DNA of 64,000 nucleotides from Pseudomaricurvus sp965656525 (lineage in GTDB: Bacteria; Pseudomonadota; Gammaproteobacteria; Pseudomonadales; Cellvibrionaceae), in the NCBI GenBank assembly GCA_965656525.1, contig CBFHKY010000010.1, positions 62,001-126,000 of the forward strand, in the 5' to 3' direction. Of the stretch, positions 45,340-54,090 are shown piece by piece. How positions within the stretch are numbered: position 1 is the first letter of the stretch; each line of letters opens with the position of its first letter. The notes beneath the pieces are model-generated. The model was not told the origin of the DNA. It was given only the letters and a program-made list of their open reading frames with translations, and searched no databases. Position numbers and translations under genes: made by a program.

Positions 45340-46128
45340 ATGCACACTCGTGAGCGTTTCTCGCCGTTATTTCGTAACTGTGGCTCAGTTATCGCAACGG
45401 TTTTCTTATCGTTGTCTCTTTTATGCTGCCACCCGGACCAAACCGATACTCCACCTCAGAAAACAGAACCTATACAGCCAATCGAAAGTACAGTTTATAT
45501 GGTTTGTGCCATATCTAAACACAGCTCAACGTATGACAAAACATTGAAAATTTATAAAGAGACCTTTCGTAAACTGGGCTTCAATAACGTTGTCATTGAC
45601 ACCCCTTCTACCCTCAGAGCCCAAGCGGAGCTTAAATCAAAAAAAGCCGATGGCGACTGTGGTCGCTTAGGGAACTTCATTGAACTTAGCGGATTGAAGA
45701 ACGTCGTTAAAGTGCCCGTGATAGTGGCTAAATCGTCTATTAATGCCTACTCCTTACAAGCGCATGACATTGAAAACACAACAGGAAGGCTTGCCATGTT
45801 GCGCGGTAATTACGCACAAACTTTGGGCAACACCTCTTTTGAAAACCGCTCTATCATGTACATTTCAGGTTACGAACAAGGCATCAAAGTATTGATCGCC
45901 GAAAGGGTGCAGTTTTTAGTAGGCGACGACTTTTTAATTGACCCGCTACTAACACGCTACAATATCGAAAGCGTTTATCGTTACCCTCTCAGAAACATGA
46001 ATTACTGGCCTTATTTTCAACAAGCCTTTTATGATCGCTTTGGTAAAAAACTCGATCAGGCTTTACAAGAAGCCTTAGCCAATAATGGCGGGGTGTTAAA
46101 GCTCAGCACACGTCAAGTATCGCCATAG
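45340..46128 (+). CDS. Periplasmic solute-binding-type lipoprotein
   Basis: 262 residues from the ATG at 45340; a start at 45295 would add 15. The N-terminus carries a lipoprotein-like signal (VIATVFLSLSLLCC). The body follows the SBP-bac-3/amino-acid-binding protein fold (VYMVCAIS, then DGDCGRLGNFIE, VLIAERVQFLVGDDFLI and YFQQAFYDRFGKKLDQALQEAL split by a linker). There is no transporter permease nearby, so it may act as a sensor partner for the FIST-GGDEF pair 114 bases upstream. This is inference. Confidence 0.75.
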   Translation: MHTRERFSPLFRNCGSVIATVFLSLSLLCCHPDQTDTPPQKTEPIQPIESTVYMVCAISKHSSTYDKTLKIYKETFRKLGFNNVVIDTPSTLRAQAELKSKKADGDCGRLGNFIELSGLKNVVKVPVIVAKSSINAYSLQAHDIENTTGRLAMLRGNYAQTLGNTSFENRSIMYISGYEQGIKVLIAERVQFLVGDDFLIDPLLTRYNIESVYRYPLRNMNYWPYFQQAFYDRFGKKLDQALQEALANNGGVLKLSTRQVSP

Positions 46129-46129
46129 A

Positions 46130-47491
46130 TTAAGTGTGCTCATGCAGTGGTTGACGCGCGCGCCACCACAAACGTACCGATAGCAATAATGCCGTACCGG
46201 TTAGCCCCGCCACCAATGCCAACCAGAAACCGGCAGCGGCCATGGGTTCCACCAACCAGTCCGTGCGCCCTGTGATATAGCCCAGCGGCATAGCAATACC
46301 CCAGAACGAAAACAAAATCAGCAACAGTGGTGTGCGGCTGTCATGGTAGGCGCGCAAGGTGGCGTTGCATGCAATTTGAATGTGGTCCGGTAATTGATAC
46401 ACCGCCATCCAAAAGAACAGCGCTACCGCCAATGCGGTTACTTCAGGGTCATCGGTGTACCAGCTCACAATATTTTCTCGAAATGTCAGTAGCGCCGTCA
46501 TGGAGCACAAAGCCATAACAATGGCTGTGGTAATGCCCACCCGCGCCACGTAATTAGCGTAACCTTGTTGGCCACGCCCTAAAAAATATCCCACACGGAT
46601 TGTTAATGCTTGCGATAAACTCAGCGGCAACATGAAGATCAAATGCGAGGTGCTCAACGCAATTTGATGGCTGGCTACCGCCAATGCTCCCAAAGGTGCC
46701 AGCAGGAGCGCGATCACGGCAAAAATAGAGACCTCAGCAAACACCGCAACGGCTATTGGCACGCCAAGCCGGCAAATGTTCCAAATAACTTTCAGTTGCG
46801 GCCACTGCCATGCCGAAAACAAACGCACACCATCAAAACGTTTGGGGTTGGTCACAAAATACATCAAGACAATAACCTGTACCCACATGCACACCGCCGT
46901 TGCCCAACCGCAGCCAACACCGCCCAATTCAGGTAAAAACCCAAAGCCGTAAATCAGGGAATAATTCAGAGGAATATTCAGCAAAAAGGCAATACAACTG
47001 CTGACCATAAATGGATAAGTACGCCCCATGCCTTCAGAGAAAGCCCGCAAGCTGGAAAAAATCGCCGCGCCTGGCACCCCCATAGCGATACCAAATAGAT
47101 AATGCTGAGTGATTTCCTGCATGGAGCCAGAGATCTGCATCACATCCAGCAAAGGGGTAATATTCAATAGCAGTACAACCGCCAACGCTGCCGCCATTAA
47201 CACCATCCACAACGACTGCTGCACCGTGGTCACAATATCAGCCGGTTTTTCCGCCCCATGAAAACGCGACACCATGGACGTCGTACCAATAAGCAACCCG
47301 CTTACCAACAGGTAAATTGGTAGCCATACACTACTGCCAATGGCTACCCCAGCAAGATCCTCCGCGCCATAGTTACCGGCCATCACCGTATCTACCACCC
47401 CCATAGCAGTGGTAAATATCTGCGCGGCCAGCAGCGGGCTGGCCAAGCGCACAAGATAAGTCAGTTCATTACGAAAATTGAGGGACGACAA
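46130..47491 (-). CDS. MATE family multidrug/Na+ exporter (NorM-like)
   Basis: A 453-residue polytopic protein with twelve hydrophobic helices in two homologous halves. The start LVRLASPLLAAQIFTTAMGVVDTVMAG is the MATE hallmark. The initiation codon is TTG at 47491 with AGGTG five bases upstream. It is likely an H+ or Na+ antiporter for cationic compounds. It stands alone and converges with the solute-binding lipoprotein, the stops being one base apart. Confidence 0.92.
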   Translation of the reverse strand: MSSLNFRNELTYLVRLASPLLAAQIFTTAMGVVDTVMAGNYGAEDLAGVAIGSSVWLPIYLLVSGLLIGTTSMVSRFHGAEKPADIVTTVQQSLWMVLMAAALAVVLLLNITPLLDVMQISGSMQEITQHYLFGIAMGVPGAAIFSSLRAFSEGMGRTYPFMVSSCIAFLLNIPLNYSLIYGFGFLPELGGVGCGWATAVCMWVQVIVLMYFVTNPKRFDGVRLFSAWQWPQLKVIWNICRLGVPIAVAVFAEVSIFAVIALLLAPLGALAVASHQIALSTSHLIFMLPLSLSQALTIRVGYFLGRGQQGYANYVARVGITTAIVMALCSMTALLTFRENIVSWYTDDPEVTALAVALFFWMAVYQLPDHIQIACNATLRAYHDSRTPLLLILFSFWGIAMPLGYITGRTDWLVEPMAAAGFWLALVAGLTGTALLLSVRLWWRARQPLHEHT

Positions 47492-47690
47492 AAGACACCT
47501 AATGGGTTACGCGAAACGAAGCCGCACATTCTATCGGTAATACCCCTCATAAAGCACCACAAACTCTACCCGATGTACCCTGATGCCCCGATAGAGATCA
47601 CTCAGCAATAGTGCCCAAAAGATAGCTCTCACATTACCGAGCCCTCTCACCAGTTGTTCAGAGCTTTGTTATACTCCAGCCCAACCCATA

Positions 47691-48920
47691 ATGACGGCGA
47701 CTCTAATGCCCAAGACGACACTGATGTCCGTTACGGATGCTCTCGAGCGGATACTGCAACAGGCGCAGACACTGCAGCGCTGTGAATCTGTACCGCTGAT
47801 TCAGGCCTACGGGCGTGTACTTGCCTCACCGCAGACCTCAAGCTTAAACGTACCACCAGCCGACAACAGCGCAATGGATGGTTACGCCTTTGCCTTTGAT
47901 GATCTCCCACAAACCGACGCCTATTCATTGCCAATCAGCCAACGTATCGCCGCGGGAAGTCAACCAAGTGCGTTGACGCCTGGCACGGCTGCTCGGATCT
48001 TTACTGGTGCCGAAATTCCAGCGGGGGCAGATTGTGTAGTGATGCAGGAACAATGCGAGCTCAGCAAAGATGGTACACACGTACTGATCCCCGCACAGGT
48101 GCCTCGGTTCAACAACATTCGTCCCCAAGGTCAAGATATTCGCATTGGCGATACCATTGCCCAGCAAGGCGACCGTATCACACCACCGCTGATGGGCTTA
48201 TTGGCATCAGTAGGAATTGATCATGTCCGCGTTTATAAGCCTGTAACCGTCGCAATTCTGTCTACTGGCGATGAACTGGCCGAACCAGGAGAGCCTTTGC
48301 TGCCCGGCCAAATCTACAATTCCAACCGCTATATGTTGGCCGGTCTCATCCAGAAAATGGGTTTGCAATTAATCGACTTAGGCCGCATTGAAGACACTTT
48401 AGACGCTACCCAAAAAGTATTGCGAGAAGCCAGTAAAAGCGCCGACATCATCATCAGTTCTGGCGGGGTATCGGTAGGTGAAGAAGATCACGTCAAACAC
48501 GCGGTAGAATCTTTGGGGTCTCTGGATTTATGGCGTATGGCGATCAAACCAGGAAAACCCATTGCGTTTGGCCGCGTTCAGAACACCCCATTTTTTGGTC
48601 TGCCTGGCAATCCGGTATCTACCTTTGTGACCTTTCTATTGTTCGCACGCCCCTACTTGCAAACCATGCAAGGATGCAAGCCGATACTGCCTTCAGGGCG
48701 CTGTTACCCCGCCGCTTTTTCTCGCCCGTCGCCCAGTGTGAGACGGGAATACGTACGGGTACTGATTGATGAGCAAGGTACAATGCAAACCTACCCTAAT
48801 CAAAGTTCCGGTGCGCTGAGCTCGACTGCATGGTCCAACGCCTTAGCGATCGTGCCCGAAAACACCACAATCCATACAGGCGACCTCGTCACGACATTGC
48901 GTTACGATGATTTGTTTTAA
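47691..48920 (+). CDS. moeA: Molybdopterin molybdenumtransferase MoeA
   Basis: 409 residues. MoeA inserts molybdate into adenylylated molybdopterin. Signatures: PPADNSAMDGYAF near residue 55, then FTGAEIPAGAD, and SGGVSVGEEDHVK with PGKPIAFG further on. Length is normal. It lies apart from the moaA-mobB-moaB group at the start of the window. DUF1244 and MOSC genes follow on the same strand. Confidence 0.95.
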   Translation: MTATLMPKTTLMSVTDALERILQQAQTLQRCESVPLIQAYGRVLASPQTSSLNVPPADNSAMDGYAFAFDDLPQTDAYSLPISQRIAAGSQPSALTPGTAARIFTGAEIPAGADCVVMQEQCELSKDGTHVLIPAQVPRFNNIRPQGQDIRIGDTIAQQGDRITPPLMGLLASVGIDHVRVYKPVTVAILSTGDELAEPGEPLLPGQIYNSNRYMLAGLIQKMGLQLIDLGRIEDTLDATQKVLREASKSADIIISSGGVSVGEEDHVKHAVESLGSLDLWRMAIKPGKPIAFGRVQNTPFFGLPGNPVSTFVTFLLFARPYLQTMQGCKPILPSGRCYPAAFSRPSPSVRREYVRVLIDEQGTMQTYPNQSSGALSSTAWSNALAIVPENTTIHTGDLVTTLRYDDLF

Positions 48921-48969
48921 GCTTGTTCACACGAAGCAAAAAAACACGAACCAAGAAATAAGGTGATCT

Positions 48970-49263
48970 ATGAACCCACAAACACAAACTGAACTAGAAG
49001 CCGCAGCCTTTCGTCGCTTACTGAAACATTTGGATGAGAGAAAAGACGTGCAGAATATCGACCTGATGAATCTGGCGGGATTTTGTCGAAATTGCTTGAG
49101 CAAATGGTACATGGCGGCCGCTGAAGAGAAAGGATTGAGTGTCGACTATGACGCCGCTCGCGAGCACATATACGGCATGCCCTATTCCGAATGGAAAGAA
49201 AAACATCAGCAACCCGCCACGCCAGAACAGCTGGCAGCGTTTGAAAAAAACTCTGCCTCATAA
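48970..49263 (+). CDS. DUF1244 family protein
   Basis: A 97-residue acidic small protein. The conserved core is DLMNLAGFCRNCLSKWY followed by YGMPYSEWKEKHQ, which is the DUF1244 pattern. The two Cys (CRNC) could bind a metal. It has no signal peptide and its function is unknown. An AAGGTG site lies just before the ATG. Confidence 0.9.
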   Translation: MNPQTQTELEAAAFRRLLKHLDERKDVQNIDLMNLAGFCRNCLSKWYMAAAEEKGLSVDYDAAREHIYGMPYSEWKEKHQQPATPEQLAAFEKNSAS

Positions 49264-49315
49264 CACCCCAGCGTAGGCTTAGAAACTTCACGAGTACCAA
49301 GAAGGCATCACCATC

Positions 49316-50200
49316 ATGACCTCTGTTCGTCTCGAACGACTCTGTGTCTACCCCGTGAAATCTCTGCGCGGTATAGACGTAGACAAGTGGCCCATTACGG
49401 CTCAAGGGCTGCAATACGATCGGCAATGGATGTTGATCATGCCTAACGGACGCTTTGTGTCACAACGACAACTGCCTACCATGGCCCTCATCGATACCGC
49501 CATAGAAGGCCAAATGTTGGTATTAAGTCGGTCTGGCTTGGGTGAAGTGCGCCTGCCGCTTGTGGACAATACCCTTTCAACGGCAAACTCCTCACTATCG
49601 GCGACTATCTGGCGGGATGAATGCGATGTAGCGGAAGCCTCTGCTGAAGCCTCAGCGTGGTTATCACAAGTATTACAAGCGCCGCAGCCACTGAGGTTGG
49701 TGCGTATGGCCCCTAATCACCAGCGAGTCCAATCGCAGCCGCAGCGATTTGGTGATAATACCCACACCTATTTTGCCGATGCCGCGCCGTTTCTGATCAG
49801 TAACACCAACTCGTTAACCGCCTTGAACTCGGCCTTGCAAAACAAAGGCTTGAACCCGGTGGACGATCGGCGCTTTCGGGCCAATATTGTGATTTCAGGT
49901 TTACCCGCATTTGCTGAACATCAGGTGGACTACCTCAGTCATCATTCTGGAGAGCGCTTGGTGCTGCGGGATCATTGCGAGCGCTGCATCATGACCACCA
50001 TCGATCCAGATACCGGCATAAAAGATCCCTCTATGGAGCCTTTCCGCACCTTAGCCACCCTGAATCCCAACCCCAATAACCTCAAAGCCCCTACCTTTGG
50101 CGTAAACGCCACTTGGATGAGCTCGCCAAATCAACCAGTGTCTTATTGGCGACGTGGCGATACCTTAGTGGCTAAAAAAGTGGCTGAACAAATTAGCTAA
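49316..50200 (+). CDS. MOSC domain protein (YcbX/mARC-like)
   Basis: 294 residues: an N-terminal MOSC beta-barrel (LCVYPVKSLRGIDVD) and a C-terminal MOSC domain with the conserved cofactor Cys in DHCERCIMTTIDPDTG. Such proteins bind Mo-cofactor and reduce N-hydroxylated compounds, as YcbX and mARC do. There is no C-terminal ferredoxin domain, unlike E. coli YcbX. Location two genes after moeA fits a Mo-enzyme. Confidence 0.9.
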   Translation: MTSVRLERLCVYPVKSLRGIDVDKWPITAQGLQYDRQWMLIMPNGRFVSQRQLPTMALIDTAIEGQMLVLSRSGLGEVRLPLVDNTLSTANSSLSATIWRDECDVAEASAEASAWLSQVLQAPQPLRLVRMAPNHQRVQSQPQRFGDNTHTYFADAAPFLISNTNSLTALNSALQNKGLNPVDDRRFRANIVISGLPAFAEHQVDYLSHHSGERLVLRDHCERCIMTTIDPDTGIKDPSMEPFRTLATLNPNPNNLKAPTFGVNATWMSSPNQPVSYWRRGDTLVAKKVAEQIS

Positions 50201-50431
50201 AAAAGTGACCGCAAGAGTGGCTGCAACCCCATCATAGGCGCAGAATCAAACACATTAGAGTGAAACTGAGTCGCCCCTACAGTGAACACTGATTAATTGC
50301 TGATCCGCGAGCGCTCCCACTTTTAGAGCACACTACCTCTCAGCGAGATACTTTTGGACCTTTGTCACGTATTGAAGAGGTGAGTAGCCGCTGTATGCTC
50401 AACACGCTAAAATGTACCTCCGTTCATCGAG

Positions 50432-53400
50432 ATGTCTTTTTGTATGATACCCAGTATTCGTGAAACCTCCCCAGTCCAATCACTTTACTTATCGTTCATC
50501 GAAGCGCTGAAAGCCTGTGGGTTCGAAGGTGATTTGAACCCTGATTATGCCAATCGCACCGTACTGGCAACAGACAACTCGATTTATCAGGTGCTGCCAC
50601 AAGGGGTCATTTACCCTAAGAACGCCGACGACCTTATTCGCTTGACCGAGCTTAGCAACCTAAAGCAGTTTCGTGACATCGTGCTAAGCCCACGCGGGGG
50701 TGGCACTGGCACCAACGGGCAGTCATTGACCGACGGGTTGATCATCGATATCTCCAAGCACATGAATCAAATTCTGGAAATCAACCCAGAGGAGCGCTGG
50801 GTACGCGTACAAGCCGGCGTAGTAAAAGATCAGCTCAATGCAGCACTGAAACCTCACGGTCTCTTTTTTGCCCCTGAGTTGTCCACCAGTAATCGCGCCA
50901 CGATCGGCGGCATGATCAACACCGATGCCTCAGGTCAGGGCTCTTGTCTCTATGGCAAAACGCGGAATCACGTACTATCACTCACGACCGTTTTTTTAGA
51001 CGGCAACGAGTGGACATCACAACCACTGGACGACGAATCTTTTCAAGCGGTAGCGTCACGACAAGATCGTGTGGGTACAATTCATCGGGTGCTCAATGAT
51101 ATTCACACAGAATATGCCGATGAGATCGAAGCCAAGTTCCCCAAACTCAACCGCTGTTTAACCGGGTACGACCTTGCCCACATCCGCACTCAAGATGGTT
51201 TTTTCGATCTTAATAGCATTCTCTGTGGCAGCGAAGGCACATTGGGGTTCATCAGCGAAGCCAAACTGAACCTCTTGCCAATCCCTAAAGTGTCGGCATT
51301 GGTTAACGTCAAATACGCCAACTTCAATGCCGCGTTGCGCGATGCGACTGAGCTGATGAAAGCCGGGCCAACATCCATCGAAACGGTGGACTCCAAAGTT
51401 CTAAACTTGGCCATGAACGACATTGTTTGGAACACCGTGGCCGACTTCTTCCCCATGGAAGAAGGGCAACAGATACAAGGCATTAATCTGGTGGAGTACA
51501 CCGGCGACAATGAAGAAGAGCTACGCGCAAAAGTGGCGGTTTTAACCGATCAACTGGATACCCTCGCCAATACTACCGATACCACCAACCCAGGTGCAGC
51601 CAGTGTAGGCTATTCAATTGCATGGGGCTCTGAAGCGGTCAATAAGATCTGGGGAATGCGCAAAAAAGCCGTGGGGCTGCTAGGCAACGCGCAAGGTGAA
51701 GCTAGGCCCATCGCGTTTGTCGAAGACACCGCCGTGCCTCCAGAAAGCCTTGCGGATTTTATTGTCGAATTTCGTCAGCTGCTGGACGATCACAACCTCG
51801 CTTACGGCATGTTTGGTCATGTGGATGCCGGAGTGCTGCATGTGCGGCCAGCCATCGACATGAAAGACCCAGAGCAAGAAAAGCTCGTGCGCGTTATTTC
51901 AGATCAAGTGGCAAAACTCACTCAGAAATACAACGGCTTGCTCTGGGGTGAACACGGCAAAGGGGTACGCTCGGAATACGCTCCGGCTTTTTTTGGTGAT
52001 TTATACCCACAACTCCAGCGCATCAAAGCCATCTGCGATCCACGCAATCAGCTCAACCCCGGTAAAATCGCCACACCCAGTGCCGACCATAAATTACTGG
52101 CGATTGATGAAGTGACTACACGCGGTCAAGAAGATCGCAAAATCCCTGTGCAAGTGTGGGAAGGCTACAGCGAAGGCATGTACTGCAACGGTAACGGTGC
52201 CTGTTTTAACTGGAACCCCAACGACGCAATGTGCCCTTCTTGGAAAGGCACACGAGAACGTATTCACTCTCCAAAAGGCCGGGCCTCATTAATTCGCGAA
52301 TGGCTTAAACAATTGAATGATCGCGGTATTGATCCTGTGGCAGCGAGCGCTCAAGTGAAACAGCAATCGTTTGTAAAAAGCCTATACCAGCGCAGCTGCA
52401 ACACCCTAGCCAAGCGCAAAGGGGAATACGACTTTTCACATGAAGTTATGGAATCGATGTCGGGCTGCCTGGCGTGTAAATCTTGTGTGGGTCAATGCCC
52501 GATTCGGGTAGACATTCCCAGTTTGCGCAGCAAATTCATGGAACTGTATTACAGCCGCTACTTGCGACCGCTAAAAGATTATTTTATTGGCGGTTTAGAA
52601 TTCATGGTGCCGACCATGGCTAAAGTGCCCTGGCTCTATAACGGGCTGATGGACTTCGGCCCCACCAAAACCTTACTCGCCAAAACCGCCGGAATGGTAG
52701 ACAGCCCTCTGCTTAGTGGCATCAACTTAGATCGCGAAATGCGTAACATGGGTGTGCGCTATGCGGTGGTGGAAAACATTAACAGCCTGAGCGAAGAAGA
52801 ACGCTTACGCGCGGTTATTATTGTGCAAGATGCCTTCACCAGTTTCTTTGAAACCCAATTGGTACTGGATGCCATTCGACTGCTGCAAACCTTAGGTTTT
52901 ATACCTTTAGTAGCGCCATTCAAACCCAACGGTAAACCGCTGCATGTACACGGTTTTCTCAAAACGTTTGAAAAAACAGCCAACAACACCGCGACGTTTT
53001 TGAAAAGCTTGAACAATACTGGGATTCCATTGGTAGGGCTTGAACCCTCCATGACATTGGCCTACCGCAGTGAATACGAAAAAGTACTGCCTGGACAAGC
53101 GCCAACCGTTGCGCTCTTGCAGGAATGGCTTGCTCAACACACCGATCAACTGCAATCGTGCCAAGATCGTTTCAAGACCGGTACTTTCAAGTTGTTAGCC
53201 CACTGCACCGAAAAAACCAATGCGGCGGCATCGATAAAGGACTGGAGCAACGTATTTAACGCACTGGGACAAACGCTATCACACGTTGATGTCGGCTGTT
53301 GCGGTATGGCCGGCACATATGGCCACGAGAGCCAAAACCTAGAGACGTCAAAAAAGATCTTTGAGCAGTCTTGGCAGCAAACTGTAAACGCAACAGAGCA

Positions 53401-53506
53401 CCAAGGGCAGCTTATGGCGACAGGCTATTCCTGTCGCAGCCAAGTGAAGCGCCTGCAAGCATTACAGCTGCCGCACCCGGTACAAATGCTGCTGAAACAG
53501 CTCTGA
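50432..53506 (+). CDS. ydiJ: FAD/Fe-S D-2-hydroxyglutarate dehydrogenase-type protein (YdiJ)
   Basis: 1024 residues. An FAD-binding PCMH-type domain (SPRGGGTGTNGQSL) is followed by a FAD-oxidase C domain and a ferredoxin-like Fe-S module (MSGCLACKSCVGQCPIR near residue 675), then a CCG-type cysteine-rich region (DVGCCGMAGTYGHE). The order and length are those of YdiJ, which oxidises D-2-hydroxyglutarate to 2-oxoglutarate, relieving inhibition of SerA. An alternative ATG lies 12 bases downstream. A candidate regulatory RNA follows the gene. Confidence 0.93.
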   Translation: MSFCMIPSIRETSPVQSLYLSFIEALKACGFEGDLNPDYANRTVLATDNSIYQVLPQGVIYPKNADDLIRLTELSNLKQFRDIVLSPRGGGTGTNGQSLTDGLIIDISKHMNQILEINPEERWVRVQAGVVKDQLNAALKPHGLFFAPELSTSNRATIGGMINTDASGQGSCLYGKTRNHVLSLTTVFLDGNEWTSQPLDDESFQAVASRQDRVGTIHRVLNDIHTEYADEIEAKFPKLNRCLTGYDLAHIRTQDGFFDLNSILCGSEGTLGFISEAKLNLLPIPKVSALVNVKYANFNAALRDATELMKAGPTSIETVDSKVLNLAMNDIVWNTVADFFPMEEGQQIQGINLVEYTGDNEEELRAKVAVLTDQLDTLANTTDTTNPGAASVGYSIAWGSEAVNKIWGMRKKAVGLLGNAQGEARPIAFVEDTAVPPESLADFIVEFRQLLDDHNLAYGMFGHVDAGVLHVRPAIDMKDPEQEKLVRVISDQVAKLTQKYNGLLWGEHGKGVRSEYAPAFFGDLYPQLQRIKAICDPRNQLNPGKIATPSADHKLLAIDEVTTRGQEDRKIPVQVWEGYSEGMYCNGNGACFNWNPNDAMCPSWKGTRERIHSPKGRASLIREWLKQLNDRGIDPVAASAQVKQQSFVKSLYQRSCNTLAKRKGEYDFSHEVMESMSGCLACKSCVGQCPIRVDIPSLRSKFMELYYSRYLRPLKDYFIGGLEFMVPTMAKVPWLYNGLMDFGPTKTLLAKTAGMVDSPLLSGINLDREMRNMGVRYAVVENINSLSEEERLRAVIIVQDAFTSFFETQLVLDAIRLLQTLGFIPLVAPFKPNGKPLHVHGFLKTFEKTANNTATFLKSLNNTGIPLVGLEPSMTLAYRSEYEKVLPGQAPTVALLQEWLAQHTDQLQSCQDRFKTGTFKLLAHCTEKTNAAASIKDWSNVFNALGQTLSHVDVGCCGMAGTYGHESQNLETSKKIFEQSWQQTVNATEHQGQLMATGYSCRSQVKRLQALQLPHPVQMLLKQL

Positions 53507-53566
53507 TGCAAATCACTTACCTAAAAATGAAACAAGTTTCAGGTTAAAAGTGCCGATGCACGATCT

Positions 53567-53584
53567 TGTAAGAGATGTCGCACA
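53567..53584 (+). promoter_or_regulatory. Candidate GacA/UvrY binding site
   Basis: TGTAAGAGATGTCGCACA has the intact left half TGTAAG and a partial right half; against the UvrY/GacA-type 18-mer TGTGAGAGATCTCTTACA it agrees at about 14 of 18 positions. It lies about 60-75 bases before the presumed start of the GGA-rich RNA. Confidence 0.6.
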
Positions 53585-53639
53585 AGAGAAAACGACATTG
53601 GCCACTATTTTTGCTGTGGGCGTTCTCAGATAATGTTTA

Positions 53640-53909
53640 TCACAAGGACGTAGTCAAGGATGAAAACAAAGGCCAAGAAGGCCAACGGATGCGCTAAAGC
53701 CTGTCTCAGGATGAGACATTAAGGCTAATCTGGCGACTGAACAGATTACCGTAAACGATCTCGAAAAGGATTTGGTCTAGGATGGACCGCTCAATACGGC
53801 TGGTGACACATCACCGTATGAATAAGAAAGGAACGAAGGACAATGATGATCGTTGTGTGATGGATCACAAAGAAAAGAGCGCAAGGCTTCGGCCCTGCGC
53901 TCTTTTTTT
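53640..53909 (+). ncRNA. Candidate CsrB/RsmZ-family small RNA
   Basis: About 270 nt; the 5' end is estimated from a TAATGT box at 53631. It carries about ten GGA motifs (53646, 53658, 53687, 53709, 53768, 53780, 53784, 53830, 53838, 53862), most as AAGGA, CAGGAT or TAGGAT. Several sit in hairpin loops: TGTCTC-AGGAT-GAGACA (53702-53718), GGTC...GACC (53774-53788) and TGTGA-TGGA-TCACA (53856-53869). It ends in a strong UUCG-loop terminator. This is the design of RNAs that sequester CsrA/RsmA. The GacA-like box upstream fits. The 20-codon reading at 53660 is not a credible gene. Confidence 0.8.
53876..53909 (+). terminator. Rho-independent terminator of the small RNA
   Basis: AGAGCGCA pairs with TGCGCTCT; an inner GGC/GCC closes on a C(TTCG)G tetraloop; seven T follow. 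One A-C mismatch is inside the stem. Confidence 0.93.
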
Positions 53910-54090
53910 GTCTCTTGTTTGTTGCTCGAATAAAACCTGACTCTTGAGCATCTTGCGATACCCTTATCGCTCCCGTAGCTAGCTCACCACATGGCCTAGG
54001 CAAGACCTAAAACTCAACAACTCACCGATGTCTACGCGAGAGCAACAAAATTGCGGCACCTACACCACCCTGTTTATAACTGGCACCAGC
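53910..54090. other. Spacer between small RNA and phosphorylase gene
   Basis: No gene or clear element is seen in these 181 bases. The phosphorylase gene ends toward it from the right. Confidence 0.5.

Noticed and set aside
53660..53722. 20-codon small gene within the GGA-rich RNA
   Set aside because: There is no spaced ribosome site, and the bases are better explained by CsrA-binding hairpins.
53791..54003. 70-codon minus-strand reading across the small RNA terminator
   Set aside because: It is antisense to the RNA structure and shows no domain or ribosome site.
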